Assembly: GCA_004014935.1 (NCBI GenBank)
Contig: CP025324.1
Location: 2,108,501-2,172,500, forward strand
DNA length: 64,000 bases
Source: Saccharomycopsis malanga
Taxonomy: Eukaryota > Ascomycota > Saccharomycetes > Ascoideales > Saccharomycopsidaceae
Direction of reading: 5' to 3'
The notes under the pieces were generated by a model. The model made no database searches, was not told the origin of the DNA, and saw only the letters and a program-made list of their open reading frames with translations. The position numbers were made by a program, and so were the translations under genes. Below are positions 9,522 through 21,508 of the stretch, in pieces (position 1 is the stretch's first letter; every line of letters begins with the position of its first letter).

Positions 9522-10334
9522 ATGGTTCTAGAGGCAACGATGATTGTCATTGACAATTCTGAATATATGAGAAATGGTGATTATCCAACCAATAGATATG
9601 AAGCGCAGCTTGATACTGTTGACATTATTTTCCATGCGAAGACGCAATCGAATCCAGAAAACACGGTGGGCATATTATCTATGGGCGGCGACGGGCCACA
9701 GGTGCTCAGTACATTGACGAGCGATATTGGTAAAATCCGCGTTGGTATACACGAATCGAAGATCTGGGGCAAGGGCCACTTGGCCAATGGGATCCAGGTG
9801 GCTGCACTTGCCTTGAAACACCGCCAGAACAAGGTGCAGAGCCAGAGAGTGATAGCTTTTGTAGGCAGTCCAATTGAGGAGAGCAGCAAGGAATTGGAGA
9901 AGTTAGCCAAGAAAATGAAGAAGAATAACGTAGCTGTTGATTTCGTAAGCTTTGGAGAAGAAGCAGTAAACACTGCCAAGTTGGAAAAGTTTATTTCTAT
10001 TGTCAATAATCACGACAATAGCCATCTTGTCACTGTTCCTGCTGGTCCTAAATTGTTATCTTCTGTAGTGGTGTCATCTCCTATACTTTCGTCGGGCGAT
10101 GCTGGCTTGGATAACGATGGATTTGAGGGCGGCGACTTTGATTTCGATGCTAATGCTGACCCTGATTTGGCGTTAGCCTTGCGGTTGTCACTTGAAGAAG
10201 AAAAAGCAAGACAAGAACGAGAACAGGCCGAAAAAGCTAAGAATTCAGAACCTTTAAACGCTATACAGGAAAACGGAAAAAAAGACGACAAAGATGAAGA
10301 CACCAACATGGAAGATGCCAAACAAGATAAATAA
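9522..10334 (+). CDS. RPN10: 26S proteasome regulatory subunit Rpn10
   Basis: Ubiquitin receptor of the 19S regulatory particle, sitting at the base-lid junction. The N-terminal vWA domain spans about residues 1-190 and opens with the family signature MVLEATMIVIDNSEYMRNGD; VGILSMGG and KIWGKGHLANGIQVA are further conserved blocks. A single ubiquitin-interacting motif lies near residues 213-228 (DPDLALALRLSLEEEK), followed by a charged low-complexity tail. Length is 270 residues, the same as S. cerevisiae Rpn10 within a few residues. The ATG at 9522 is the right start; the frame upstream has no ATG. A candidate Rpn4 site lies upstream. Confidence 0.97.
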   Translation: MVLEATMIVIDNSEYMRNGDYPTNRYEAQLDTVDIIFHAKTQSNPENTVGILSMGGDGPQVLSTLTSDIGKIRVGIHESKIWGKGHLANGIQVAALALKHRQNKVQSQRVIAFVGSPIEESSKELEKLAKKMKKNNVAVDFVSFGEEAVNTAKLEKFISIVNNHDNSHLVTVPAGPKLLSSVVVSSPILSSGDAGLDNDGFEGGDFDFDANADPDLALALRLSLEEEKARQEREQAEKAKNSEPLNAIQENGKKDDKDEDTNMEDAKQDK

Positions 10335-10559
10335 TTGTATAACTTACAATTCACTAAATGTCTGATTAAAATACTCCATATCAATTTCAATGTAGGCTGA
10401 CGTGCGATCATGTGGGATATGCGTTACGATGCATACAAATGCCTCAACATGCATTACCAGCACAAAATGGTAAAGTTTTAATAAAAGAGTTATACTGAGC
10501 AAATGATGTAGTAATATTGTTACAAGCAATGCAAACTGGGCTAGATAGTTGCTAAAAGT

Positions 10560-12254
10560 ATGAGTAGTTCACCTATTAAATCGTTGGATTCGTCGGATTC
10601 CAGAAATTCTAGAAGAAAACGAAATGCTTTGCGTGGGACATTTGGAAAATCCAGGCAAAAACCTGAGGAAATGTGAGTGATTGTTAATCTTTGAAACTAG
10701 TTGAAAATCGTAGTGGAAAGAACTAACAAATGAAGAAGTGGTTCGAAAAATGAACAATCTATGCAGCGGAACTCTGTTAAATATACTTCATTAATACCAG
10801 GTTATGAAAGCTGTATAACTAGTTCCATTCCTTTGACCAAAGGTCATTTTATGGATGCTTACAGCAAGGTATGTTAGACCTTTTTCGATTTCTTCTGGTT
10901 AGATTCACTAACTCTGTTCCAGGGAAAATGGAATTTATCAAATGTTCCTCGTCCAGAATTTATTACGAACCATGGTTTGATGATGCCTCCGGAAAGTTAC
11001 AACGAGCCGCTACGTTTAAAAACAACAAGACAATATGTCAATTCTCCACACTGGGAAGACAGCAAAAGGTTTACAAAGATTTTGAACAAAGCATTGCGTC
11101 TTTGTTCTGTATTTGGAGTGTCAATATCTTTGATGGAAGAGTCACAGCAATTGATTAAATATTGTCATTCATTATCAGTCAAAGAATGGCCGCGCAGAAT
11201 TTCCATTGACGGACATACCATCTTGTCTTCTCAATATTTTACCATCTTGGACGCCTCAAAAGACTGGAGATTTATTAATAACCCATTGGTGAAAAACTAT
11301 CCAAAGATTAGACTGTATGCTGGCGTGCCTCTTGTGGCTTCCAACAAACAAGTTATTGGTGCTCTTTCTATATTTGATGGGTTGCCGAGACACGAGTTTT
11401 ACTCACGGCATATTCAAGAGCTCCAATTGTTAGCAAAGGAAATTATGGAGATTTTGGAGTCTCCTGTGGTAGAATCTACAGACAAAAACAATACTGATGA
11501 TACAAATTTATTGAAACAAATTGGAAGAGCCACCATATCTTCAGGCTCAAAGTCGTTCACAGTTCCGGTTTACGAGAAGGATGGCTCAGGAACTCCTTAT
11601 TCTCAAAATCACAATTTCCGGTTCAGCAAACATGATTTGACAAAAGAGGACGCCATCAACTTGGAGATCTGGAAAACCCTCACAGGACTAGGAGCTGGGA
11701 ACTTCAAGGCCTCAGCAAGAGAGTTATGCAGCTTTATTGCCGAAAGACTCAACTTGAGCTTGGTGTTTATTGTAGAAGTGCGGGTTGCAGAGGTTTATAA
11801 GATTGATCAAGAGTATTTTCCGAAAGGAAACGAGATTGAGGCTGAGAATTTTAAATTTGCAAACAAACTTGAACGGTTGGAGAAAGAACATATTATCACC
11901 AGAGTCATTGACAGTTATCCATCTAATATCTCAGAAGAATTGAGCGACTCTGCTCTCTATTACAGAGCACTCAGCTCTGAGTTTGGTATTTTCATCAAAA
12001 GCAAAGTGAAGACGGCTCGTAATAAACACGGTATTTGTATGTCTTTCTATCGTGTTCCTTCCAAGTTGGTCAGAAAAAAAAAACTTTCCAAGCATCAACA
12101 GCCTCGCCCGAAACCAATTGACTTGTACTTGAAGTCTGGCGGATATATTATTGGTGCTTTTTCAGAAGAACGGGAAATCACTCATGATGATATCAACTAC
12201 ATTTTGAATGGTGCCAATATTTACCGGAAAATGTTCATTGGGAACATGCAATAA
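10560..12254 (+). CDS. GAF-domain protein, three exons
   Basis: Predicted exons 10560-10672, 10736-10868 and 10923-12254 give 525 residues. Intron 1 (10673-10735) has donor GTGAGT and branch ACTAAC (10722-10727) only 8 nt before a NAGNAG acceptor (AAG at 10735 or 10738, both in frame). Intron 2 (10869-10922) has GTATGT, ACTAAC (10907-10912) and TTCCAG. All joins keep frame, and exon 3 alone lacks an ATG at a sensible place. Residues about 129-263 form a GAF domain (DGHTILSS, FINNPLVKNYPKIRLYAGVP, VIGALSIFDGLPR), the ligand-binding fold of many sensor proteins; no kinase or other catalytic domain follows. The N-terminus is Ser/Arg-rich. Function unknown; I do not recognise an S. cerevisiae orthologue. 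Confidence 0.82.
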
Positions 12255-12662
12255 GGTTGGCGATTCCATAGGGGCATTTAATAAACATCATATTTAAAAC
12301 TTTGTAATACTGTTCAAAACAAAGTTCTTTATTATTAGGTCATAAAACAGGCAAAATATATTTATATGGGAAAAGAGTTGTAAGTGGTGAATTGATAGCT
12401 TTGTTGGGTATACCATAAAAAGCAGTACATCCAAAAGCAGGAAAGTCTTAGATAAAATATCATTAACCAATGTCAATCCTATCTGTTAAATGAGACAAAC
12501 ATAACAAGGTAAAGTTTGAGACTCCATTTAAAGACTACCCCGTGTCAGAAGTATATAGATGTTCCCATAATTTGATAAACACAACTCAATAAACACTATT
12601 TTAAATACATAAAAACCATTCAAGCACTTGTACGGTCCTCAAATAAAGAATAATAAGATCGT
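12255..12662. other. Convergent intergenic region
   Basis: About 0.4 kb between the 3' ends of the GAF gene and HIR3. AT-rich, nothing recognised. Confidence 0.4.
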
Positions 12663-15600
12663 CTAATCTTCAATAATCTCTATAGGAGAGTCTTTTTCAC
12701 CTTGGGCGTCATTGGTATTTTTCAACTTGAACTTTTTCATATTGCCAGAGTAGCTATTATCAGTTTCCAATGATGGGCTTTTCCGTTTTTTCAACACAGG
12801 AGTCTTTGGCTTTTCTTCATCTTCAATTACTTCGATTTCAACAATTTCATTATCTATATCAAAAGCCTTTTCATTGTCCCCTTCAGTTCGATTGTCTTGC
12901 TTTGTTTCAGGACAAATCAGTGTTATATGCTGCTCTGCACAATCCTTCAGCCGACCCCGTTTACGAGGCGTGGTTTGCTCACTTCCAGGCTGTTTGCCTT
13001 GTGAGCCATTATTGTCAGAAGCACTTTCAAAGCCCTCGGAGTCTGATTCGCTGTCAGATTTGGTCTGAGTTTGCAGTAATTGGGGTGCTTGAGACTCACT
13101 CTTGACAAGAATGTCTGTTTCTTTGGGTGTGTCTTTAACAGTACTGTTAGAGTGTGACTCAACGGTACTAGAAACTTGTGGTTTATCAGTGTCGTCCACA
13201 TAGATTGGTTCAAATATGTTGCCAGTAATCCGTGAGTCATTACCAATTTGAGCAGCTTCACCAGACGAATCCGGGTGGATGTTGCTAGAATTGTTGGCTT
13301 TTTTAATATTATGAATGTTATTGGAAGTATCGGCATTTGGTCTAGCAATATTAGAATTCCCAATATTATCAATATTATTGGATTGGCCAGTTATTTCAGT
13401 AGTGTCAGCGTTATCAGAGTTATTAGAGGTATTAGATTTTTTAGAGTTATCAGAATTATCCACATTTCCAGTAGTAATATTATTAATAGTATCATCTTTG
13501 GTAGCATCACCTTGAGTAATACTACTCTTAATAGTATTACTCTTATTAGTATCACTCTTAATACTATCGCTCTTAATACTATCGCTCTTAATACTATCGC
13601 TCTTAATGCTATCACTCTTAATAGTATCATCTTTATTAGCATCACTCTTAATAGCATCACTTTTAATAGCATCATTAATAATATCACTCTTAATAGTATT
13701 ACTTTCAATATTATTATTCATTGGTTCAAGTTCGCTGTCTTGTATAGTCTTAGGCTTGGCATCAAATTTCAACTCATACTTTTTCTGCAACTCTTCGATA
13801 TCCTTTGCCAACAACTTCAAAATTGCAATGGCACGAGGATAAAGGTCTCTTCTGGCAACTTTACTTTTGGTGGACGATGTTTTGGGCAGGTCTTGATGTT
13901 TTGCCACAGTAGGAGCAGGGGTTGCAGCTGTTGAAGGACCTACTGTGGAAATTCCACTAGTTAAACCGGTTTCAAATACAAAGGTGTTTGTTTTTGTATC
14001 GGTTTCTATTTTTTGTGGAGTTTCTAAAGGTTTATCTATGACAATTTTTCTACTATCAACGAATTTCAGAAAAATCATTAGATAAATAGCTGCAAATGTG
14101 TCATCGATTTCAGCAGTGGTAGCAAACCCGTTATTCATTCTTCTTATTTCTGATATTTCGTATAGAAGCATCAATGTAGTTTCATCGATGATGTCCGAGC
14201 CATGGGCTTTGAGTTCGGCTAAAAAGTCCTGCGATTCTTTAATGAATACAGGATACGATAATTGAGTGATGGAAAAGTCTGTGTAGTTTTTAGGGATCCC
14301 AAGTCTTTTTCGGATAAGCTGACAGGCAGTATGGCAAGCGTTTTCCCAAGCATTTATCATATTGACCATACCAGAGCCAAAACGTCGTAGTTTTCTGATA
14401 GCCAAACAGAGCGATGACAAGGCGTCAGACTGTTCCAACAACTGGACAAAGAAGTTTACATAGTCGTAGGCATAGATGAAATGCTTGCCGGGCCGTTCGT
14501 TTTCTGGTTTCCAGATGGTGACAAGGTTTTTGTTGGTTAATTTCAAAGTGATGAGATTCATCATTTCCTCCTTTGCCTTTTCCACGTCGTGGAGATCATC
14601 AAAGTAGATTTTCGCTATTCTGTAATGTGGCTTGTGATGCCATTTCTTTTTGTCGTGGGACAATATTTTCCTTTGCAATCCCACACAGAGCTGTGCGAAT
14701 TGCTTGTAAGTTTCTGGGGGTTTGTCTGGGAAGTCGTACTGGTAGAAATGGTTGTCCAGTTTCAAGATACCCACAGCATGATCTATGCTGACGATTTGCT
14801 GTTTTACGCTTTTATATACCAAAGACGCCAATCTATAATGTGGCTCGATAATAGTTTCGGACGAAGACGTCTTTCTGGCCAACATGCAAGATTTAAGAAG
14901 TTTTAGAATGGCAGAGGGAGCATTGGTAATACTCAACTTCACCTCTAGATTCGCTATGTAATAATAATTGGACCAGTCCTGGTCCTTGAACTTCAGGGCC
15001 ATTCTGAAGGCAAGCAAAGTGGTCTTATAAACGCTCTGGTCACGCAACGGCTGCTCGTAGTGTGTTTCCTGGTAGCCTTTTTCACCATACAAGATTTTAG
15101 GGGTGGTGCTGAACTCGTAGCAAAGTTTGCTCATGGGTTTCATGGCCGAATTATACATTTCCTTAGAGAAAAGAGACCATAAAAGAGAGATCATTTTTCT
15201 AGATTTTGCAATTGCCTCTTCGGAAAGATGGGCATAAATACTTATAGCCATGGCATAACATAACATGGCACGCTTTTGCAACATGGCTGTGTTTTTCTTC
15301 TTCTCACTATTCAACTTGTCTGAAGTCCATATAAGGTCATCTTCTACTAAAAAACTATACGATTGGCCAAGAAGAATCCAGCTTTCTAACCTGTTGGTGC
15401 CACACAACAAATCAGCCTTGAACATCTTGATAACATAGTCCAACTCGGCAGACCGGCCCTGCATCGACCGCTTGCGGATTTTGAATAACGAGAGAGCCAT
15501 GACTCCTTGGACATAATAGAGGCCGTGGTCTGCCGCGTCCTGGACATCTAGTCTTGTTTGAGAAATGTCGAGACCCAAAAGTCCGTAGAAAGCGTCTCTG

Positions 15601-18600
15601 AAAAAAGGAGCGGTCAACGAACTGTCCAAATACGTTTCAATGACAGCATCTGCTCTCATGATACGTTCATAGCGCATGTCTGGGTCCCCAATGACAGCAT
15701 GAAATGCATCAAGAATTGCTTTTAAATCGTTTTTGATGCTGTGAAAATAAGGGTCTTTCTTCTCAAAAACAAGACTTAAGAACCGCTGACTCAAGGCCAA
15801 TGCTGAGTCACGACTAAGCTCACCACCAGCTGTATGGTGTTCATACGGCATAAAGTAATCTGTGGTCAAAGGCAAATGATATTTGCAGCTCATCAACTGG
15901 AATATCTCCATATCAACATACACTCTTTTGGCAGACAACAATTCCTTCTCCAAAAGATTGAGAAACTTGCCTGACGATGCATCACACATGGCCCCATAAC
16001 CTAGCAAGGCATGCATGTTGCTTACCATCTCGCAAATGTTTCTTTCTGGCTGTTCGGTGAACATTGGCTTGAGATAAACATATAGCATGATGAACGAATT
16101 CACTATCATATCCTGAAGCTCCTTGGCAGCCTTGGGGAACACTGTAGGAAACACAAACGAATTCTCAGTGAGATTCACCGACACCTTATTGAGATAAAAC
16201 ACCATGAGAACAGACGCGATCTGTAAGATGTTCAATAAAGCTTCTGCTTTCGTTGTCCCCGGAAGTTTCCAACTTCGTTTTTCCAATATGGAAATAAATT
16301 TAGTAAAAACATCACTAGAATATCTAAGCACAGTTAACAATTTTTCATGGCGTTCTTCCTCTGCCAATTCCGCATACAATGTGCTGTTGAGATTCAAAAG
16401 GATCTCAGATAATACAATCTCAACGTTATCCCGGTAACTTTGAATATGTTGTTCATGGCCCTCCATAATGTTCTGGTAATAATAATCAAACAAAACTTGT
16501 CGTAGTTTGAGTTGAGTTTCGAAAGAAGATTCCCGCACAAACTTGTATATTGTCTGATGGGCTCCTTCACTTGTGAAATCCTCTCCTTTATTCAAATCTC
16601 CGGTTTTTTCTTGCACTGTCATTATTTTCTTATCCAGTAACACCCCATCCAAGAGGTTGATCATTTCCGGAGACATATAGTCAGTGTCCTCTTCACAATC
16701 AATAGTCTCCAAGCCCTCAGTGTTGGTATTCATGAGCCTTGCCAAGCTTTCAAACACATTGATTTTCTTCAAAGCTTCATCGATGGTTGATTTACTAAGA
16801 GGAGCATAGTTTTTATAATTCATATAGTACACGTTCAACGTGTTCTCTTCCATTTCCAATAGTAACTGTAAGATATCCTTTGGTTTTTTACGTAATAGAG
16901 ACACATAGTGTTTATCCCAACCTGTGGAATTACCAGAGTCTTTATAAAGAAAAATCGCCCAATAAAGACGGGCTAGAGTTCTGTTGCAACCCTCTGTTTT
17001 GAGGTTTAGTGAACAATCCGCTGACTGAATCCAGCTTTCAATCTTATGTTCCAACTTGCGTTTCATACCAATTTTTTCATTCAACTCTTTAGGACCAAGT
17101 TTCTCGTTATGTTCGATGGTGTTGTTGAGCGACACATAATCGTCTACCAAGATTTCTATTATGGCCACTACCATGTTGAAATAAGGACCCAGATCCACTT
17201 GGTGCGGGGCCCAAAACAAGACATGCCGAAGCTTGGTATGGATTTGAGATTGGTAGTAATCTATGTATTTTTTGATATCCAAGAGAAAGTTTTCCTTCTG
17301 ATCAAATTCATGGTCAACTATCAAATTATAGACATGGCCATTTATTTCTGTTTGGTTCTCAAGCAAAGTTACCAATAACAAGAATCTTATTTGATAAATG
17401 TTAAAATTACGCGAGTTTATCTTATCAATAAAGGATTTTAACAATTTGTCAACGATCAAACTTGTATCTGGGCTATTTTTCTTTTCAACAGATTTCACAT
17501 TTTTCATGCCATTGGCGTTTCTAAAGATTTCCATCACAATCTGTTGTTTTCCTCTTGGTTTCCCTGTTGGTTTGGAAGTCATTCCAAAAATAATACTTGA
17601 CTTCTGTTTATCCCAATTTTTCAAACAAAAGTTAAAGTCATGAATCAATTGCCGCGAATTGGTAACCATACGGTCTTCAACTACTTCTACACCATTCTCG
17701 TCATCTATATAACGTTCTACCAACTTGTTAAACACATTATCTACTTTGGAAGCATCGACATCCAAAGAACTCAATATGAGTTCGAATCTCGACAATTCGT
17801 CATGTAACTCGGTAAAACTCTTAATGCTCATCTCGGCATTTTCGTCAGAGCCTCTGAACCGTTTGCTGGATCTTTGGGGTCCGTTTTTCTTGGTCTGTTT
17901 GTCTGTCTTTATTTCGTCTTCAGCCAGCTCCACAGTGTTAGTATCAAGACACACTTCAATCACTACTCTGTCAGTGGTGTCGAACTTGCTGGAATGTAAG
18001 GGATCATTGTATGTATATGTTGAATTGCTAAACCCTGTATTGTAAAACGCATTGATACTGTTACTATTAGTCTTGGTAGCTCTATTGGAGTTCTCGTACA
18101 ACTTCTCTACCTTAGTCACAAGCTCTGGGAATGACATGATACCAAGTTCTATGACTATATCGTCGATTTCATGCAAATTCTCAAATCGATATGTTTTATC
18201 GATCTGTTTGAGTTTGTTGAAACAAATCAATTTCTGCTCTACCTTGCCTTGGAACTTTGAAATAGCTTTCTGAATCTTTTTCTGTGAAACAGGCTTCAAA
18301 AACACGTTTCTATCTACACTGGACGTGTCATGTACTGCGTTCAATACTAGATTGAGTCTAGAAAAGAGTTTTAACAAGGGCGGGGGTAAATATCCCTCTA
18401 TATATGACCTGCTCGGGGAATACACCCCTCCCTGGAAGAAGTCGTTTTCACTGATAAGTCTAGAGAGTTGGTCTTCTAATAGTAATCTGGCTAAGCGAGG
18501 ATTGTCAAAATACATATACAATTCAAAAAGCACATCTACAAGATCATCGTCAGCCGATTTTGAATATCCCAAGGCATTGGTCAAATCAGTTATTATTCTT

Positions 18601-19093
18601 GTCAACTCTTCAAGAAGTTCTTCATCTTCAACTTCATCATCTACATCTATTGGCTGATTGTTGGTTTCCTGTTTATTTTTGAGTTTATCAGTGGTATCAA
18701 CCGGATTCTTACTATCTTTTGAAATCTCAGACTCTACAGTTTTCTGATAACGCTGTCTGAGAACCTCCAAACTCAATAATCCCCGGTTCTTGAATGTCAA
18801 ATAACGAAGGGTCCTAATAGAAGGTGTCAAAGGCTCATTATACCTGGGTTTAAGCACATCCAACTTGCAAAGCTGTTTATAACCACGTTCTGACAACTCA
18901 TATTGTTTTTGTCGTTGTAATTCCAAACATTGTTGGAAAAGTTTGAATCCTTCTTCCACTTGAAGCTCTTTGGTTTGGTTTTCTTCCTCTTCATCAACTT
19001 TCCTTGAATCGCTATTCAAGTTCAAAGGCGTGAAAGTAGACTACATTTGTTAGATATTGGCTCAATAACATATATCTATAGTACACTTACCAT
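12663..19093 (-). CDS. HIR3: HIR complex subunit Hir3 (histone chaperone scaffold), intron after ATG
   Basis: Hir3 (Cabin1 in animals) is the large TPR-like scaffold of the HIR nucleosome-assembly complex, which represses histone genes and deposits H3-H4 outside S phase. The 6.4-kb frame has no ATG at its start. The fix is an intron at 19090-19041 (50 nt, donor GTAAGT, CTAAC branch 8-9 nt from acceptor TGTAG) placed exactly after an ATG at 19093; the joined N-terminus reads MSTFTPLNLNSDS, like S. cerevisiae Hir3. Product about 2126 residues against 1648 in S. cerevisiae. Conserved marks: NRGLLSLEVLRQRY near the N-terminus and QRSSKRFRG. The C-terminal third is disordered and acidic, with KSD-type tandem repeats (13520-13700) and KRKSP-like basic patches. 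Divergent to IPA1, as in S. cerevisiae (YJR140C/YJR141W). Confidence 0.88.
13520..13700 (-). repeat. Coding minisatellite in HIR3 (KSD-type repeats)
   Basis: A 15-bp unit encoding about five residues (IKSDS/TIKSD/AIKSD) is repeated more than ten times with small changes. Four units near 13559-13610 are identical or nearly so, which suggests recent slippage. The stretch lies in the disordered C-terminal region and adds alternating Lys/Asp charge. Confidence 0.85.
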
Positions 19094-19276
19094 TTTCAAT
19101 AACGATCCATTAAGAAGCGTTTAACCATTTACTACTAAGCGCCAACAATAAATGTTATTTAAATGGTCATTTTATTTGTAGGTGTTTTCTGGACGGAGCA
19201 CTTGCATTAAGAAAAACACTTTTCTATGCAGCATGAAAAAAAAAATGTTCAATTTCTCATCCTTTATTATATTAGT

Positions 19277-20470
19277 ATGGTGAATAACAATATAATGGCA
19301 GATTCCATAATTAAGTACTACACAGAATACCTTCCTAGGATATCTAATGTGATTATTTCTATAGAGATCTTGGAACGAGATGTTATTATAAAAGATATAC
19401 ATCTCACAACCCCTTCGCAGATTGAACTCTTACTTAGTAATAAAATAAAGACATCTATTATTCTTTCCCATACTGTGTATCATCCTTACAATAAGATTTC
19501 TACGTCTTTTTTGCAATATGACAAGAAAACCGGTTGTTATACACTCAGACTCAAATGTGGTGAAAATGATCACTTCCAATCCAGATCAATGAACCATTTC
19601 ACAAATTTGAACCAGCACTATAAATGGAATGCTAAATATCTAAATACCCTCAAATCTAACTCCGGTTTCCAACTTAACTGCGCAAACTGTGTCCACCCAA
19701 TACTACTGTCTAACGACATTGTCAAAATAAATGAGTTGCCCTCGGAATTGTGGTCCGAGATGATGGAATTCTGGCACTGTCATAAACCTCAGGGCGGCCA
19801 CTCGGAATCCGGCTCAAATGCTAATAAATACTCCATACTCAAACCACCAAAAAACTCAGTCAATGTTGGAATATATTACTTTTCTGTAAACAATGAGGAA
19901 TGCAAAAACTTGATAGTGGATGCTGACGAGATAGATTTCGAGAAAAATATCAACCCTGTGAAATGCCAGTGTGGGAAAGTCTTGGGTGAGCTTGATTTCA
20001 AAACAAACTTGATAAAATTGAATAAATGGAACCTTCAGCTCGTGAAAAAAGAGTCTGAAATCGAAAGGTTCCACCCATATTCGTTGGCGTATAGTTTAAT
20101 TGTCGACCTGATCAATTCTAGTGCTGCTCGAGTCTTTAAAATTTCATCCGCCGATTCTCAATTATTCATATGGTTGTTCAATTCAGGCCTTGACGCATCA
20201 GTCACTGACCTCACAAACTTGAAAAATTCGTTGAAAATTTATTTCTCTGGCAATTTTGAGCAAATCTCTTCCCTGCACCAGCTCAGTGGCACACGGCTTC
20301 AGAATGACATTGAGTCAGAGGAAATTGAAGTCCCTCAGGACGTCATGGAAGACTTTTTACATATACTAAAAACTGTGAATCAAAAATTGCCCGCAGACTG
20401 CAAATTTATGGGCAATTGGAAATTGGGTCTTCTTCCCTTTGACTGGGAATATGGTTTTAATACACAATAA
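19277..20470 (+). CDS. IPA1: Ipa1-like HECT_2-family protein (cleavage/polyadenylation factor; E3D-like)
   Basis: Ipa1 (YJR141W) is an essential S. cerevisiae protein needed for pre-mRNA cleavage and polyadenylation and related to animal UBE3D, an E2-binding HECT-like ligase family. The signature is seen at ELPSELWSEMMEFWHCHKPQ near 19731-19790, with Cys pairs before (NCANCVH) and after (VKCQCGKVLGELD) that probably bind zinc. The C-terminal LFIWLFNSGLDAS is also family-typical. Open frame reaches back to an ATG at 19226, but the likely start is 19277 or 19295 (MADSIIKYYTEYLPRI), giving 397 or 391 residues; S. cerevisiae has about 347. Head-to-head with HIR3 as in S. cerevisiae. Confidence 0.84.
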   Translation: MVNNNIMADSIIKYYTEYLPRISNVIISIEILERDVIIKDIHLTTPSQIELLLSNKIKTSIILSHTVYHPYNKISTSFLQYDKKTGCYTLRLKCGENDHFQSRSMNHFTNLNQHYKWNAKYLNTLKSNSGFQLNCANCVHPILLSNDIVKINELPSELWSEMMEFWHCHKPQGGHSESGSNANKYSILKPPKNSVNVGIYYFSVNNEECKNLIVDADEIDFEKNINPVKCQCGKVLGELDFKTNLIKLNKWNLQLVKKESEIERFHPYSLAYSLIVDLINSSAARVFKISSADSQLFIWLFNSGLDASVTDLTNLKNSLKIYFSGNFEQISSLHQLSGTRLQNDIESEEIEVPQDVMEDFLHILKTVNQKLPADCKFMGNWKLGLLPFDWEYGFNTQ

Positions 20471-21508
20471 AGTCAAGGAGATGATTTAGTTAGCTCTAGT
20501 GATAGAAGAGACGCGTCACTATTGACAATAACTAGTAGGAGTATTTAATATAGTTATAGGTCAAATTTGCAACAAAACCAGGAGAATATTGGACATTTTA
20601 CAAAGCGTTAACTATAATATCTCACCTTCCGGGCATCTTTCCAAGACTTCCAGAAAGAATTAAAACGGAAGCTACTTTTTCATAACAGAAAAGAACCATT
20701 CTCAGACCATTTTACCAAAAACTAAACAAATTAGTTCTAAAAAATGGGACTTTCAAATTTGGAATTTTTCAGTTTACTCTAAACTCTAAATTTGCTTAAT
20801 AAACTGGCTGAATTATAATAAAAAAGAGACTGCAATGTTGAAAAAAAATTAAGAATTATAGCAAGGATTGTTGAATTTACAAAAGGGTTAGTGAAGGGGC
20901 TAAACACCATTAAATGATACACTAAAATTGTCAAGATCAGGAATTGAACCTTGTCAGACAAAGTTTTGCGAGGAGAAAAATTGAACAAGTGCTTATAACC
21001 AATCCAACTGAGCCAGATTGGTTTGAGGCTCCTACTATAGCTATACCCCTTCAACATAAACGCCTATTTATTTACTTACATATATATATATATATATACT
21101 GCACTATTTATTTATTTCCATGTCCTGTTTTTATTTAAAGATATCTGATTTGGCGAGATTTATATGCTTTTCATGGCTTGGCATGGTAGAGGTTGACTGC
21201 TTTTTTTATGTTGATTTTATTTGTTCTCGACTATTTTTGATTCTTTGCTTAAATGGGTTTGCAGAAGACCTATTCATATAAGTGGTTCTAACAATTATCT
21301 CTGTAGCTACGAGATAGCATGGCGGCTTGCTTATGTACTGTTTGCAATTTTCTATTTTGGTTGTAATTATTTTTGCGTTGTCTTCTTCAAAAATCTCATG
21401 GAAAGGATAAGCAATTTGAGTTTTGTAGGGACAAACTTTCATTGAGTACAATAAGTAAGTATGTTATGTTTTCATTCAATTCATTAATATTTACTTATAT
21501 ACATCTAG
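20471..21508. other. Intergenic region with a degenerate tRNA-like sequence
   Basis: About 1.0 kb between the convergent IPA1 and CPR7 genes. A minus-strand stretch at 20945-21025 has an A-box-like TGGCTCAGTTGG and a B-box-like GGTTCAATTCC but cannot fold a proper T-stem, so it is a pseudo-tRNA or an old SINE head rather than a tRNA gene. A short (TA)n run lies near 21080-21100. No gene seen. Confidence 0.45.

Noticed and set aside
13248-13934. Long open frame antisense to HIR3 encoding Ile/Ser/Asn repeats
   Set aside because: A by-product of the repetitive, stop-poor complement of the KSD repeats in HIR3.
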